This document shows positions 51,449 through 60,290 of a DNA stretch of 64,000 nucleotides, piece by piece. The notes under the pieces were generated by a model. The model searched no databases and was not told the origin of the DNA. It saw only the letters and a program-made list of their open reading frames with translations. The position numbers were made by a program, and so were the translations under genes. Origin of the DNA: CALOCN01 sp942491735 (GTDB lineage: Bacteria; Eisenbacteria; RBG-16-71-46; JABDJR01); the NCBI GenBank assembly GCA_942491735.1, contig CALOCN010000001.1:558001-622000 (forward strand), given 5' to 3'. How positions within the stretch are numbered: position 1 is the stretch's first letter; each line of letters starts with the position of its first letter.

Positions 51449-54172
51449 ATGAACATGGACACCGCCAACTGGGAGCGCATCAAGGAGATCCTCGCCGACG
51501 CGATGGATCGGGATCGTGACCAGCGGGATGCCTTCGTGCAGGAGGCCTGTGGCGAGGACCCGTCGATCCTGGAGGAGGTTCGGTCCCTGCTGGCCGCGCA
51601 CGATCGCGCCGAGACCCGCGACGCTCTGGTCAGCCCGTTCGGGGAGACGAACGCCGTGGATCCCCGCATCGGCACCGTTCTGGGGCCCTATCGGATCGAG
51701 TCCCTCCTGGGGCATGGCGGCATGGGATCGGTCTATCGCGCACGGCGGGACGACGGCCAGTTCGAGCAACAGGTCGCCATCAAGATGGTGCGGGTGGGCT
51801 CCACCCCGGAGGAACTGCGGCGCTTCCGCGAGGAGCGGCGCATCCTTGCCCGTCTGGAGCATCCCAACATCGCGCGCCTTCTGGGTGGCGAGGTGACCTC
51901 GGACGGCCAGCCCTATCTGGTCATGGAGCTGGTCGAGGGGGAGCCCATCACCACGTACTGCAACCGGCACCGGCTCTCCACCGACGACCGGTTGCGTCTC
52001 TTTCGCACCGTCTGCGATGCGGTCACCGTCGCGCATCAGAACCTCATTGTGCATCGGGACCTCAAGCCGACCAACATCCTGGTCAGCGAGGACGGCTCGG
52101 TGAAGCTGCTCGATTTCGGGATCGCCCGGCTGGTGGAGACCGACGCGCTGGCCGACGCCACCCTGACCCGCACCGGGCTGCGCGCCATGACTCCCGAGTA
52201 CGCCAGCCCCGAGCAGATCCGCGGGCGATCCATCTCCACCGTGTCCGATGTCTACTCGTTGGGCGTGCTGCTCTACGAACTCCTGACCGGACACCGTCCC
52301 TACCACCTGAGCCGTCTCAGCCCGGGCGAGGTGGAGCGGGTGGTGTGCGACACGGATCCGGCCCGACCCAGCACCGTGGTGCGGCGGGTCCAGGAGAACA
52401 CCACGCCGGACGGCGAGATCACCCGTATCACGCCGCAGCGGGTGGGGGAGGAACGTTCCACCGATCCCGGTCGGCTGGGTCGTCGTCTGGCCGGGGATCT
52501 GGATACCATTGTGCTCACCGCGTTGCAGAAGGACCCCGCGCGGCGCTATGCCTCGGTGGAGGCGCTCTCCGAGGATCTCCGACGACACCTGTCGGGACTC
52601 CCGGTAAGCGCCCGGGGAGATAGCACCGCCTACCGGGTGGGAAAGTTCATCCAGCGCAACCGGGTGGGGGTTGTGGTGGCTCTCTTGTTCGTCATCGGTT
52701 CGGTGGTCGGGGTGGTGGCGGTGACGCGCCAGGCCCGTATTGCGGAGCGACGGTTCGAGGACGGGCGCACGCTGGCCCACGCCATGCTTCAGGACCTGCA
52801 CGAATCCCTGCGGGACCTGCCCGGATCCACCGCGTCCCGTCGGGTTCTGGTGACCAATGCGCTGGAGTATCTGGACAAGGTGGCCGAGGACACCGGGGAT
52901 GATCCGGGCCTGCTGGCCGATCTGGCCGGCGGCTACGAGACCCTCGCGGATCTCCAGGGGAGCCCCATCGCGGAGAGCCTGGGCGACATGGCCGGCGCCA
53001 TGGCCAGCTACGAGAAGGCGATCTCGCTACGCCGGGAGATTCTGGATCGCAACCCGGAGGATCCGCAGAGCATCCATGATCTTGGCGTCGCCGAGGGCGG
53101 TTATGCGCTGATCGTCACCTACGTCGGGGACAACGTGGAAGCGGTGGCCCTGGCCCGGCAGGCCCTGGAGCGGCTGGAGCCGCTGCGTGGCGGGGAGTTC
53201 GGGGATCCGCTGATGCATCGCATGGAGACCATCCGCAGCCAGTTGGGCTGGTACCTGGCGTGGGAGGGGGACACCGACGCCGCCCAGGAATCCCTCGAGG
53301 TCGCCGTACCCCGGTTGGAAGACGTTGCCGGGAGAATGCGGGAGGACATCGGCATGCAGCTCGATGCCTGGCGGGCGATCTGCTACCTGGGCGACGTTCA
53401 CGTCTTTGATTGGGATCCGGAGCTCAGCGTGCAGACCTTCGAGAGCGCACTGGCCTGGATTGCGCGTCTCCAGGAAACCCACCCGGACCATCCCCGGGTG
53501 CTCCACTCCCGGCGCATCACCCTGCGCAAGCTGGCCGACACCTACAAGTGGACGGATCGCCCACAGGACGCGGGGGCGGCCTACGACGAGGCGCTGACCA
53601 TCTCGCGGCGACTTGCCCGCATGGACTCCGAGAACCAGGGGGCGCAACGCGGGCTGGCCCTGCTCATGGATGCCAAGGGCGGGTTCCTTTCCGATCAGGG
53701 CGAGACCGAGGAGGGACTGGCCTTGACCCTGGAGGCTCTGGAGATCCGTCAACGGCTCTACACCGAGGACCCGCTCAACTTCTCCGACGGCAACGTCCTG
53801 GCCATCACCCACTTCCATGCCGCGGAGACCTACACGGAGTTGGAACGGTTCGACGAAGCGGTGGAGCACTGTCACGCCGCCATGGACATCCGGGAGGGAC
53901 TCCATCGACGGAATCCGAGTCTCATGTACGCGGGAAACCTGGCCCAGGTCTATGCGTTGATGGGTCGGATCTACCGGGCGCGGGCGGCCACGGGAAGCAT
54001 GGCCGGTCCCGGGGCGGAGGAGAGCCGGGTGGAGGCGCTGCGCTGGTACGACCGGGCGTTCGCGGTCTTCGACACCCTGGCCACGAGCGAGGTCATCAAC
54101 TACTACGAGTCCGATCTGGTGAACTACCGCGAGGAGCGGGCCGGGGTCGAAGCGGCGTTGGGCGCGCCGTAG
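51449..54172 (+). CDS. Transmembrane Ser/Thr kinase with TPR C-terminus
   Basis: About 907 residues from ATG 51449; GTG 51437 adds four residues and falls in a CCGCG/CGCGG hairpin. N-terminal helical cap, then kinase domain: GHGGMGSVYRA, VAIKM, HRDLKPTN, DFGIA, 'TPEYASPEQI'. Membrane helix 'VGVVVALLFVIGSVVGVVAV'. About 500 residues of TPR-like repeats follow. Compared with the kinase at 38712 the layout is the same but the sequences differ greatly, so the two systems are probably not recent duplicates. Confidence 0.9.
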   Translation: MNMDTANWERIKEILADAMDRDRDQRDAFVQEACGEDPSILEEVRSLLAAHDRAETRDALVSPFGETNAVDPRIGTVLGPYRIESLLGHGGMGSVYRARRDDGQFEQQVAIKMVRVGSTPEELRRFREERRILARLEHPNIARLLGGEVTSDGQPYLVMELVEGEPITTYCNRHRLSTDDRLRLFRTVCDAVTVAHQNLIVHRDLKPTNILVSEDGSVKLLDFGIARLVETDALADATLTRTGLRAMTPEYASPEQIRGRSISTVSDVYSLGVLLYELLTGHRPYHLSRLSPGEVERVVCDTDPARPSTVVRRVQENTTPDGEITRITPQRVGEERSTDPGRLGRRLAGDLDTIVLTALQKDPARRYASVEALSEDLRRHLSGLPVSARGDSTAYRVGKFIQRNRVGVVVALLFVIGSVVGVVAVTRQARIAERRFEDGRTLAHAMLQDLHESLRDLPGSTASRRVLVTNALEYLDKVAEDTGDDPGLLADLAGGYETLADLQGSPIAESLGDMAGAMASYEKAISLRREILDRNPEDPQSIHDLGVAEGGYALIVTYVGDNVEAVALARQALERLEPLRGGEFGDPLMHRMETIRSQLGWYLAWEGDTDAAQESLEVAVPRLEDVAGRMREDIGMQLDAWRAICYLGDVHVFDWDPELSVQTFESALAWIARLQETHPDHPRVLHSRRITLRKLADTYKWTDRPQDAGAAYDEALTISRRLARMDSENQGAQRGLALLMDAKGGFLSDQGETEEGLALTLEALEIRQRLYTEDPLNFSDGNVLAITHFHAAETYTELERFDEAVEHCHAAMDIREGLHRRNPSLMYAGNLAQVYALMGRIYRARAATGSMAGPGAEESRVEALRWYDRAFAVFDTLATSEVINYYESDLVNYREERAGVEAALGAP

Positions 54173-54475
54173 GCGGCTAGCACAGGGTTTGTGAGGGCGC
54201 GTGATGCATAGCGCGTCCCTGCACGATCACGCTTGGTTTGCTTCGGGCGAAGTGGTATATCTTGCTAGGCAGACTACTGTCTTCAGGGAGGCCCCGGACG
54301 ATAGGGCTTCCTGGAAAAAGGCAGGGTCAGGGTTCCGCGAGGGTAGCGCGGAATCCCACCAGTGGTATTCCCCCCCACTATCGGGAGGCGCCTAGGGACC
54401 TTGGAGACCTGGACATACGACTCACCCGGCCGGATCCGATTCCGGCAAACCCAGGTATCCCTCATAGGAGGTCTC
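54173..54475. other. Intergenic region with long structured leader
   Basis: 303 bp upstream of the C25-like gene. It contains a strong-looking promoter (54233-54261), then a leader of about 200 nt with hairpins: GGAAT/ATTCC enclosing a CCAC/GTGG stem near 54350-54372, and AGGCGCCT near 54386-54393. No small gene with ribosome site and coding character is evident. Confidence 0.5.
54233..54261 (+). promoter_or_regulatory. Sigma70-like promoter of the C25-like gene
   Basis: TTGGTT (54233-54238), 17-bp spacer, TATATC (54256-54261). The spacer holds the perfect palindrome CTTCGGGCGAAG (54241-54252), which could be an operator. Confidence 0.6.
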
Positions 54476-56230
54476 ATGCAATGCGCCCACGTGGCGGCAG
54501 TCATTCTGCTGCCTACGGTTCTCATATCCGCATCCCTGTTTCCCGTGCCGCCGGTGTATGCCGATTCTCCGGCGACTTCCTCAGCGATGGTCATCGTGAC
54601 CGTGCCTGAGCAGGTTGTCCAATACCAGCGTCTGGCCGACTACAAGACCGCGATTGGGCTTCCCACCACCGTGCACACGCTCAACGCGATCGAGGCCGCG
54701 TATCCTGCGGTAGACGCGCCTGCTTCGGTGCGTGCCTTCCTGCAGGATCTATACGTCGGAGGGTCCCTTGAGTACGTGCTCCTGGGGGGCACGGATTCGC
54801 TGGTACCCTATCGGCGAGTCGGCAATAGCACCTCTCCTCCGTTTACATTCGGTCCTATCCCCACGGAACTCTACTACGCGGATCTCGATGGATCCTGGGA
54901 CGGGGATGGTGACGGGATCTATGGTGAGCCGGAGGACGATGTGGAGGGGCTCCACGACATCTTCGTGGGTCGGCTTCCCTCGGCCGATGCTTCCCAGGCG
55001 GAGGCGATTCTGGACAAGGTCCTGAACTACCAACAGAGCCCCCCGTCCGGTTTCGCGGAAAGCGGACTCTTTGGCGCCAACGTCCTGTTTCCGGCAACCT
55101 GGCAATCGCCGGATCCCATTCAACTGGACGGAGCGGTCTACGCCGAGGAGTACCTCGGTTTCGCGCCGGGGTCGTTCGCGATGACCCGGATCTACCAGAA
55201 CGACGTCGCATATCCGGGATCCCATCCCGCATCGCTGACCACCCTGACCACGGCCCTGCAGGCCGGCCCCCACTTCGTATTCTACCAGTCGTTCGGGGCG
55301 ATCGACGTGTTTCTGGCCGGTACCGACAACGTGACCCCGGCAGATCTCTCGACGCTCACCAACGGCAACCGCACGGGGATCTTCATTGCGCGGACCGGGG
55401 CCTGTGCCGAGCCGGGTGGTCTGTCGATCGCGGGCAGTTGGATCCAGGCCCCGGCCGGAGGCGGCGTGGCCACGTTCGGAACCACAGTCCCGTTCTACGT
55501 GGGGCAGCAACATGGCGTGGATCTCGAGCTGTTCCGCCTCCTGTTCGAGGAGGGAGTGACCGAGGCCGGGCGTGCGAACGCGCTCTCCGCTGTTGCGCTG
55601 CCCTCCGGCTATCCCGGACTGAACGGATTTGCTCTCAACCTCCTGGCTGATCCGTCGATGCCCATCTGGACCACGGAGCCCTTGCCCCTGGAACTGGACC
55701 ATGCCGGGACGTGGATTGAGGGCAACGGACCCTACGTTGTGACCGTAACGGCGGGTGGTGTCCCCCTGGAGGCGGCTCGGGTCGCGGTCTGTGGGGCAGG
55801 CGGAGCCTATGCGGTAGGGGTCACGGATGCGGCAGGTGACGTCGCGTTGGCGGTGGAGCCGGAAGCGGGTCCCTATACGGTTGGAGCCTGGAAGCAGGGG
55901 CACTTGCCCCGGGTCGAGACGGGGATTGCCTCGGCGACCACCGGCGCCGGCGACCGGCTGCCTCGGCCCGGCCTTGCCTATCCGAACCCGTTCCGTACGC
56001 GGACCGCGATCGCGTATGCGACGGAATCCCGGGGACCGGTCCGGATCCAGGTATTCGATCTCCGGGGGCGGCTCGTACGAACGTTGCTGGACTGCGACGC
56101 TTGTGATCACGGGGAGGCGGTCTGGGATGGGCGGGACGCCACGGGGACGCTCCAGGCGGGTGGGGTCTACACCTACCGGGTGGAGACCCGGGAGGGGATC
56201 CATCGTGGCAAGCTTCTGTTGACGCGCTGA
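54476..56230 (+). CDS. Peptidase C25 (gingipain)-like exported protein, probable catalytic-His loss
   Basis: 584 residues with AGGAGG upstream of the ATG. Signal peptide 1-30. Residues about 40-400 resemble the C25 caspase-like fold ('YQRLADYKTAIGLPTTVHTL', 'EYVLLGGTDSLVPYRRV', 'FVGRLPSADASQAEAILDKV'). The usual GHG loop that supplies the catalytic His reads 'FYQSFGAIDVF', lacking His; the strand with the Cys reads 'IARTGACAEPGG' (Cys310). An Ig-like domain and a FlgD-type sorting tail follow ('YPNPFRTRTAIAY', 'GVYTYRVETREG'). Probably exported by the same route as other tail-bearing proteins; may be a non-catalytic homologue. Confidence 0.78.
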   Translation: MQCAHVAAVILLPTVLISASLFPVPPVYADSPATSSAMVIVTVPEQVVQYQRLADYKTAIGLPTTVHTLNAIEAAYPAVDAPASVRAFLQDLYVGGSLEYVLLGGTDSLVPYRRVGNSTSPPFTFGPIPTELYYADLDGSWDGDGDGIYGEPEDDVEGLHDIFVGRLPSADASQAEAILDKVLNYQQSPPSGFAESGLFGANVLFPATWQSPDPIQLDGAVYAEEYLGFAPGSFAMTRIYQNDVAYPGSHPASLTTLTTALQAGPHFVFYQSFGAIDVFLAGTDNVTPADLSTLTNGNRTGIFIARTGACAEPGGLSIAGSWIQAPAGGGVATFGTTVPFYVGQQHGVDLELFRLLFEEGVTEAGRANALSAVALPSGYPGLNGFALNLLADPSMPIWTTEPLPLELDHAGTWIEGNGPYVVTVTAGGVPLEAARVAVCGAGGAYAVGVTDAAGDVALAVEPEAGPYTVGAWKQGHLPRVETGIASATTGAGDRLPRPGLAYPNPFRTRTAIAYATESRGPVRIQVFDLRGRLVRTLLDCDACDHGEAVWDGRDATGTLQAGGVYTYRVETREGIHRGKLLLTR

Positions 56231-56592
56231 GTTGAGTGTGACCCAGGGGGGGCGGCCCATTTCGGCGTCGCCCCTCCTGTCTCGGAGAGGGCAGTTCTAC
56301 TGCTCTCCTGGTCGTGCTTTCGGCAGCCCCCACGACCGTCGCTCCGTGGTCGATTTTCATGCGGACACTTGAACCACAGATATGTGGTCTTGCTGTCATT
56401 ATGAATCGAGTAGCGGACACCCTGGCGATCCAACACACTCCCCAGGAGCAGCGAGGCTTCTTCAGCACCGCAGATCTAAGGATCATTCGGGCCGACAAGA
56501 CTGGCTTAGACTAGCAATAAAGTCGTTTTGCCTCTGCGCGTTCCTCCCCCAATCCGCGCATCTCATGGTGAACCCCAAACCCGGAGGCACCC
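56231..56592. other. Intergenic region, 362 bp
   Basis: No gene supported. A G/C-run hairpin (about 56246-56276) and a second hairpin at 56284-56308 follow the C25-like gene and could end its transcript. The lipoprotein promoter should lie in the second half, where TAGACT occurs near 56508-56513 without a good -35. Confidence 0.5.
56284..56308 (+). terminator. Hairpin downstream of the C25-like gene
   Basis: GGAGAGGGCAG (56284-56294) pairs, with a two-base bulge, with CTGCTCTCC (56300-56308) over a five-base loop. No T-run, so assignment as terminator is tentative. Confidence 0.35.
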
Positions 56593-57183
56593 ATGAGAAT
56601 CCTTTCCCTTACAAGACCCGTACTTCCCCTGGTCGCTCTCGCCCTGCTCGCCGGCTGCGGTGACAGCGGCACGGCTCCCGAGGTCGCACCAACCCACGAC
56701 CGCATCACGGTCAAGATGTCGTCCATCACCGCCATCGGAGACTGCGAAGGCGCCGGCAACAGCCCGGGCGAGTTTCGTTACCGACTGATCGTGCGTCGTA
56801 CCAACGAAGACGGCGAACGCATCATTGTCGGGTCCTACGGACCGGACCAGTTGGAAGTCGCGGACGACAGCGTCGCCGGCTCCTCGATGCCCCCCATCGA
56901 GTTCCTCATGCCGCGCGAGCCGGGAGCCAAGTTCGAGGTGGAGTACTGGGTAGGCGAGTACGACCCGGGTGTGGATTTCGAACAGCACAGCTGGGTCATC
57001 CACCAGTTCGACCGCAAGGAAGACCAGGAGTGGGCCGCGGGTCAACGTTCGTACGACAGCTACCAGGTCGGCGAGGACGAGACCTACGGCATCCTCAAGT
57101 TCGCGGTGTGGAACGAGCGCGAGGGCTGCAGCGGATTCGCCCGTTACATCGTGCGTTGGAGCCCTGTCTGGCTGAGTTCCTGA
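56593..57183 (+). CDS. Lipoprotein of unknown function
   Basis: 196 residues. ATG at 56593 with GGAGG upstream. Lipobox LLAGC (Cys22). The mature part is beta-rich with 'ITVKMSSITAIGDCEG' and 'FRYRLIVRRTNEDG', and ends in an immunoglobulin-like strand pattern. No domain recognised. Followed by the cupredoxin gene after 56 nt, so probably one transcript. Confidence 0.8.
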   Translation: MRILSLTRPVLPLVALALLAGCGDSGTAPEVAPTHDRITVKMSSITAIGDCEGAGNSPGEFRYRLIVRRTNEDGERIIVGSYGPDQLEVADDSVAGSSMPPIEFLMPREPGAKFEVEYWVGEYDPGVDFEQHSWVIHQFDRKEDQEWAAGQRSYDSYQVGEDETYGILKFAVWNEREGCSGFARYIVRWSPVWLSS

Positions 57184-57239
57184 AGTCCGGATTCCTGCCC
57201 GTTCCCGATCCCTATCCAAACTACAAGGAGACACGTCCG

Positions 57240-57635
57240 ATGAAATGCAACCCGATGGTCTTGTCCGTACTCTCCCTTGCGCTCCTGGCCGCGGTCGGCT
57301 GCGGCGACGACACAACTTCCGGCCCGCAGGCGCCCCAGGTCGTCGAGGTCAGCATCCGACCCGGCTCCAGTGTTCCCGGGTGCGAGGACACCGGCGATTG
57401 CTACTCGCCGTCCCGGGTTACCCTGCGCAGCGTCGACACCCTGGTTTGGAGCAACGACGACACGTCCGCCCACACCATCACCAGCGGAACCCCGCAGGAC
57501 GGACCCACGGGACACTTCGACAGCAGCCTCATCATGTCGGGAGCAGAGTATCGCCTGGAGCTGGACTCGCCCGGAACGTATCCATACTTCTGCATGGTAC
57601 ATCCGTGGATGAAAGGGACCGTGGTGGTCGAGTAG
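57240..57635 (+). CDS. Cupredoxin (plastocyanin-like) lipoprotein
   Basis: 131 residues, AAGGAG upstream. Lipobox AAVGC (Cys21). Type 1 copper site: His78 in 'SAHTITSG', Cys118, His121 and Met124 in 'YFCMVHPWMKG'. Small blue-copper electron carrier anchored on the outer face of a membrane. Its redox partner is not in the window. Confidence 0.92.
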   Translation: MKCNPMVLSVLSLALLAAVGCGDDTTSGPQAPQVVEVSIRPGSSVPGCEDTGDCYSPSRVTLRSVDTLVWSNDDTSAHTITSGTPQDGPTGHFDSSLIMSGAEYRLELDSPGTYPYFCMVHPWMKGTVVVE

Positions 57636-57691
57636 GACGTCGTGGGCAGAGGGCGCCTCCGGGCGGAGGGCGATGCCAAATACGCATTGCC

Positions 57692-58168
57692 ATGTCCGAG
57701 TGGGACCTGGCGGTCTCGACCGTTGCCCGGTACCGAGGGTCGTCGCGGCGGCCAACGTCCCCGACCTGGAGGGCGTTCCTCAAGGCACACGTGACCGAGA
57801 CGGTGGCCATCGACTTCCTGACCGTTCCCACGGTCCGGCATCGGGTGCTGTTCGTGTTCTTGGTCCTGTCGCTGCGTCGCCGACGCATCCTCCACATGGG
57901 GGTGACGGAGCACCCGACCGCGTCATGGACGGCGCAGCAGTTGACCGAAGCGTTCCCCTGGGACTCGCCTCCGCGGTATCTCCAGCGGGATCGTGATGGC
58001 ATCTACGGTGGGGAGTTCGTGAAACGGGTAGAGGCCCTGGGTATGACCCCGGTTGTGAGTGCCCCGCGCAGTCCGTGGCAGAACGCCTATGTGGGGGGGG
58101 CGGGGAGCGTTGTCGAGAGCGCGGAGGTGTTCGGGCTGCATCACCGATACACGCGCAGCGCAGCCTGA
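57692..58168 (+). pseudogene. Decayed IS integrase-core transposase (truncated, internal deletion)
   Basis: 158 codons, in frame. It begins mid-protein ('VARYRGSSRRPTSPTWRAFL') and retains two DDE acids ('AIDFLTVPTV' and 'QRDRDGIYGG'), then 'SAPRSPWQNAYV'. The expected continuation with the catalytic Glu ('ER.IGS.RRECLDH') is missing. Instead the frame jumps to 'VVESAEVFGLHHRYTRSAA', which matches the C-terminal end of this transposase family (the VGGLHHRYERRAA-type ending). So the 5' part and roughly 40-50 internal residues are lost; it cannot be active. Confidence 0.7.
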
Positions 58169-58361
58169 GGTGAAATCGGAGAGGGTCTGGAACGTGCGGG
58201 GGGAGTCTTTCTACCAGGAGCGGGGGATGGTGGGGAAGAGGATTCGAGGGTTCGTGGTGAGATGCGTTTCTTGCCGATTCAAGCGGATCTAAGCGGTATC
58301 CTGGGTTGTGGAGTCTGGATTGGAGGGGCCGGATGCGATTATCGGCAGGGACAGGGGGCGC

Positions 58362-59678
58362 ATGGAGTTATGCTCCGCCGCAATGCGGAGGGGAAGTAGG
58401 TTTGCATTGGATCGTTTCGTGATCATCGTTTGTCTTCTGGTTGCCCTGGGACCGAGCGGCAGCGTATCCGTGGTGGATGCTCGTGAGTGGAGGGTGCAAT
58501 CCGATGGAAGTGGGGACGCTCCGACGATCCAGGCTGCGATTGACAGTGCGGCGGTTAACAGGGACAGCGTCCTGGTGGGTCCGGGAACCTATCTTGAGTC
58601 GATTGACACGCGTGGCAAGGCGTTACTGCTGCGCAGCGTGATGGGTCCTGAGTCCACGACTCTACAGGGGAACACCGTTGATCCTGTCATTTGCATTCAG
58701 TCCGGTGAGACGCAGGCCACAGTTGTCGAGGGATTCACGATTACCAACGGTGGGGGGGGGATTGAGATCCGCGACTCTGCCCCGACCATCCGCGGGAATG
58801 TGATCACCAACAACATCGCGGCGGGTGTCCTGGGGGGGGGGATTTGCTGCTTTAGTGTTTCAGCAGTGGAAGGAGAATACGAACCAATCATCGTGGACAA
58901 CAGAATCACGAACAACTGGGCCCCATCGGGAGGTGGGGTGTTCATTACGAACAGGATGCGTCCGTTGATCAAGGGGAATGTGTTCGCCGAGAATGTAGCG
59001 GACCCTGGAGATGGCGGTGGACTGTTCTTTGCGGGGATCTTGGATGGGACGGTCATTGATGGCAATCAGTTCATCGAGAACGTGGCTGAGGATCACGGTG
59101 GTGCACTTGGGGTGACCCAGGGTGGGGATACTTCCATCATGTTGGAGATCGAAATCACCGGGAACGTCTTCGTGAACAACGAGGCCCGCGGCGACGCAGG
59201 GTTTGGGACGAGCGGTGGTGGACTGATTCTCAGGCGGACAAACGCAGTGGTACGCAACAATACGTTCGCGGGGAACAGCGGGGGACCGGATGACGACTAT
59301 GGAGGGGCGATCGTGATGGACAAGCTGGGCTCTCCCGTAGTCGAGAGAAACATCATCGCGAACACCACTGCAGGTAGTGGTGTCGCCTGTCATGATGCCG
59401 TGACCCCCATCTTCAGGGATAACATCGTTTGGATGAATCAGCCATCGCATGGCAATGGGCCAGCGTGTTCGGAGGAGTGGTGGACTCAGGATGGAAACGT
59501 GGTCGCCGACCCCCTGTTCTGCGATCTTGAGGGAGGCGATATTCGGGTCGCGAAAGAGTCACCCGCACTGTCGCACCCGGCCGGAGTGATCGGGGCCGAG
59601 CCGAATCCGGCCTGCCAGGGTACTCCGGTGGTCTCGACGACATGGGGCCGACTCAAGATTCGGCACGGGCAGGATTGA
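58362..59678 (+). CDS. Exported right-handed beta-helix protein (no sorting tail)
   Basis: About 438 residues from ATG 58362; ATG 58383 is an alternative, and neither start has a strong ribosome site. Hydrophobic signal segment ('FVIIVCLLVALGPSGSVSVV'). Same entry motif as the 41931 protein ('APTIQAAIDSA', 'VLVGPGTYLESI'), then about ten PbH1 rungs ('IEIRDSAPTIRGNVITNNIA'). Unlike that protein it has no FlgD-type C-terminus, and it ends soon after 'GVIGAEPNPACQG'. Base composition is slightly more AT-rich than its upstream neighbours. Confidence 0.78.
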   Translation: MELCSAAMRRGSRFALDRFVIIVCLLVALGPSGSVSVVDAREWRVQSDGSGDAPTIQAAIDSAAVNRDSVLVGPGTYLESIDTRGKALLLRSVMGPESTTLQGNTVDPVICIQSGETQATVVEGFTITNGGGGIEIRDSAPTIRGNVITNNIAAGVLGGGICCFSVSAVEGEYEPIIVDNRITNNWAPSGGGVFITNRMRPLIKGNVFAENVADPGDGGGLFFAGILDGTVIDGNQFIENVAEDHGGALGVTQGGDTSIMLEIEITGNVFVNNEARGDAGFGTSGGGLILRRTNAVVRNNTFAGNSGGPDDDYGGAIVMDKLGSPVVERNIIANTTAGSGVACHDAVTPIFRDNIVWMNQPSHGNGPACSEEWWTQDGNVVADPLFCDLEGGDIRVAKESPALSHPAGVIGAEPNPACQGTPVVSTTWGRLKIRHGQD

Positions 59679-60290
59679 CCCGGCAGGAGCCTGTCCGGGA
59701 CCGTCCGTTTCGTCGCTCCCGTTGATTCGCCCAGGGTACCGCGTGTTTCGGCCCTACTTCGCGTCGCCCCCGCCGCAGGGTTCCGTGTGTACCTACCGGA
59801 AATCACTATCCCCGTAAGTGCCTTGCTGCAACACGTTATAGCCCCGCCCAACTGGAACGCAGGCTCTCCCAACTCACAGGTTGCGCGGGGTTGCGTCCTA
59901 CATGGGCGAAGTAGGTACACGCGGTTCTCTGATCTCGTAACTGACGATTATCCTGTCATTTGCGGAAGTGTAAACTACCAGTCGCCTTTCCAAGAGGGTT
60001 TAATCCGACGTGCACCGCATGTTGGATTCAACCGGGAAGAACGAAGCCGCTTCGCGGTCAGCGGTGGAGAGAGGCGCGGCCGCGTGGTGATGCTATGGGG
60101 ATTCCAAGAAGGACTGGGTGGCGGTGTGAGGGGTAGGCGTGCCGCTTGGATGCCCCTTGCGGAGACGGTCCGAGCAGCCAGCGTGTCGTGAGTTGATACA
60201 AAGGCGACTGGTTGGCTGCTGCTGGGGGCCTGAGTTGGAAGCGGACACAGCGATCATCGACGGCGCCGGGTTGAGCGCAGCGAGTGCCGT
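59679..60290. other. Non-coding region beside the IS91-type element, rich in inverted repeats
   Basis: 612 bp without a supportable gene. Contains CCTACTTCGC (59753-59762) inverted as GCGAAGTAGG (59906-59915), and GTGTACCTAC (near 59785-59794) inverted as GTAGGTACAC (59911-59920). A TGAC/GTCA hairpin lies near 59942-59958, and a 13-bp inverted pair is at 59977-59989 and 60200-60212. Likely contains the transposase-side end of the element. Confidence 0.5.

Noticed and set aside
59691..59715. GAGCCTGTCCGGGAC-like sequence as an IS end
   Set aside because: Resembles the terminal repeats of some IS families, but no matching inverted partner or transposase was found nearby.
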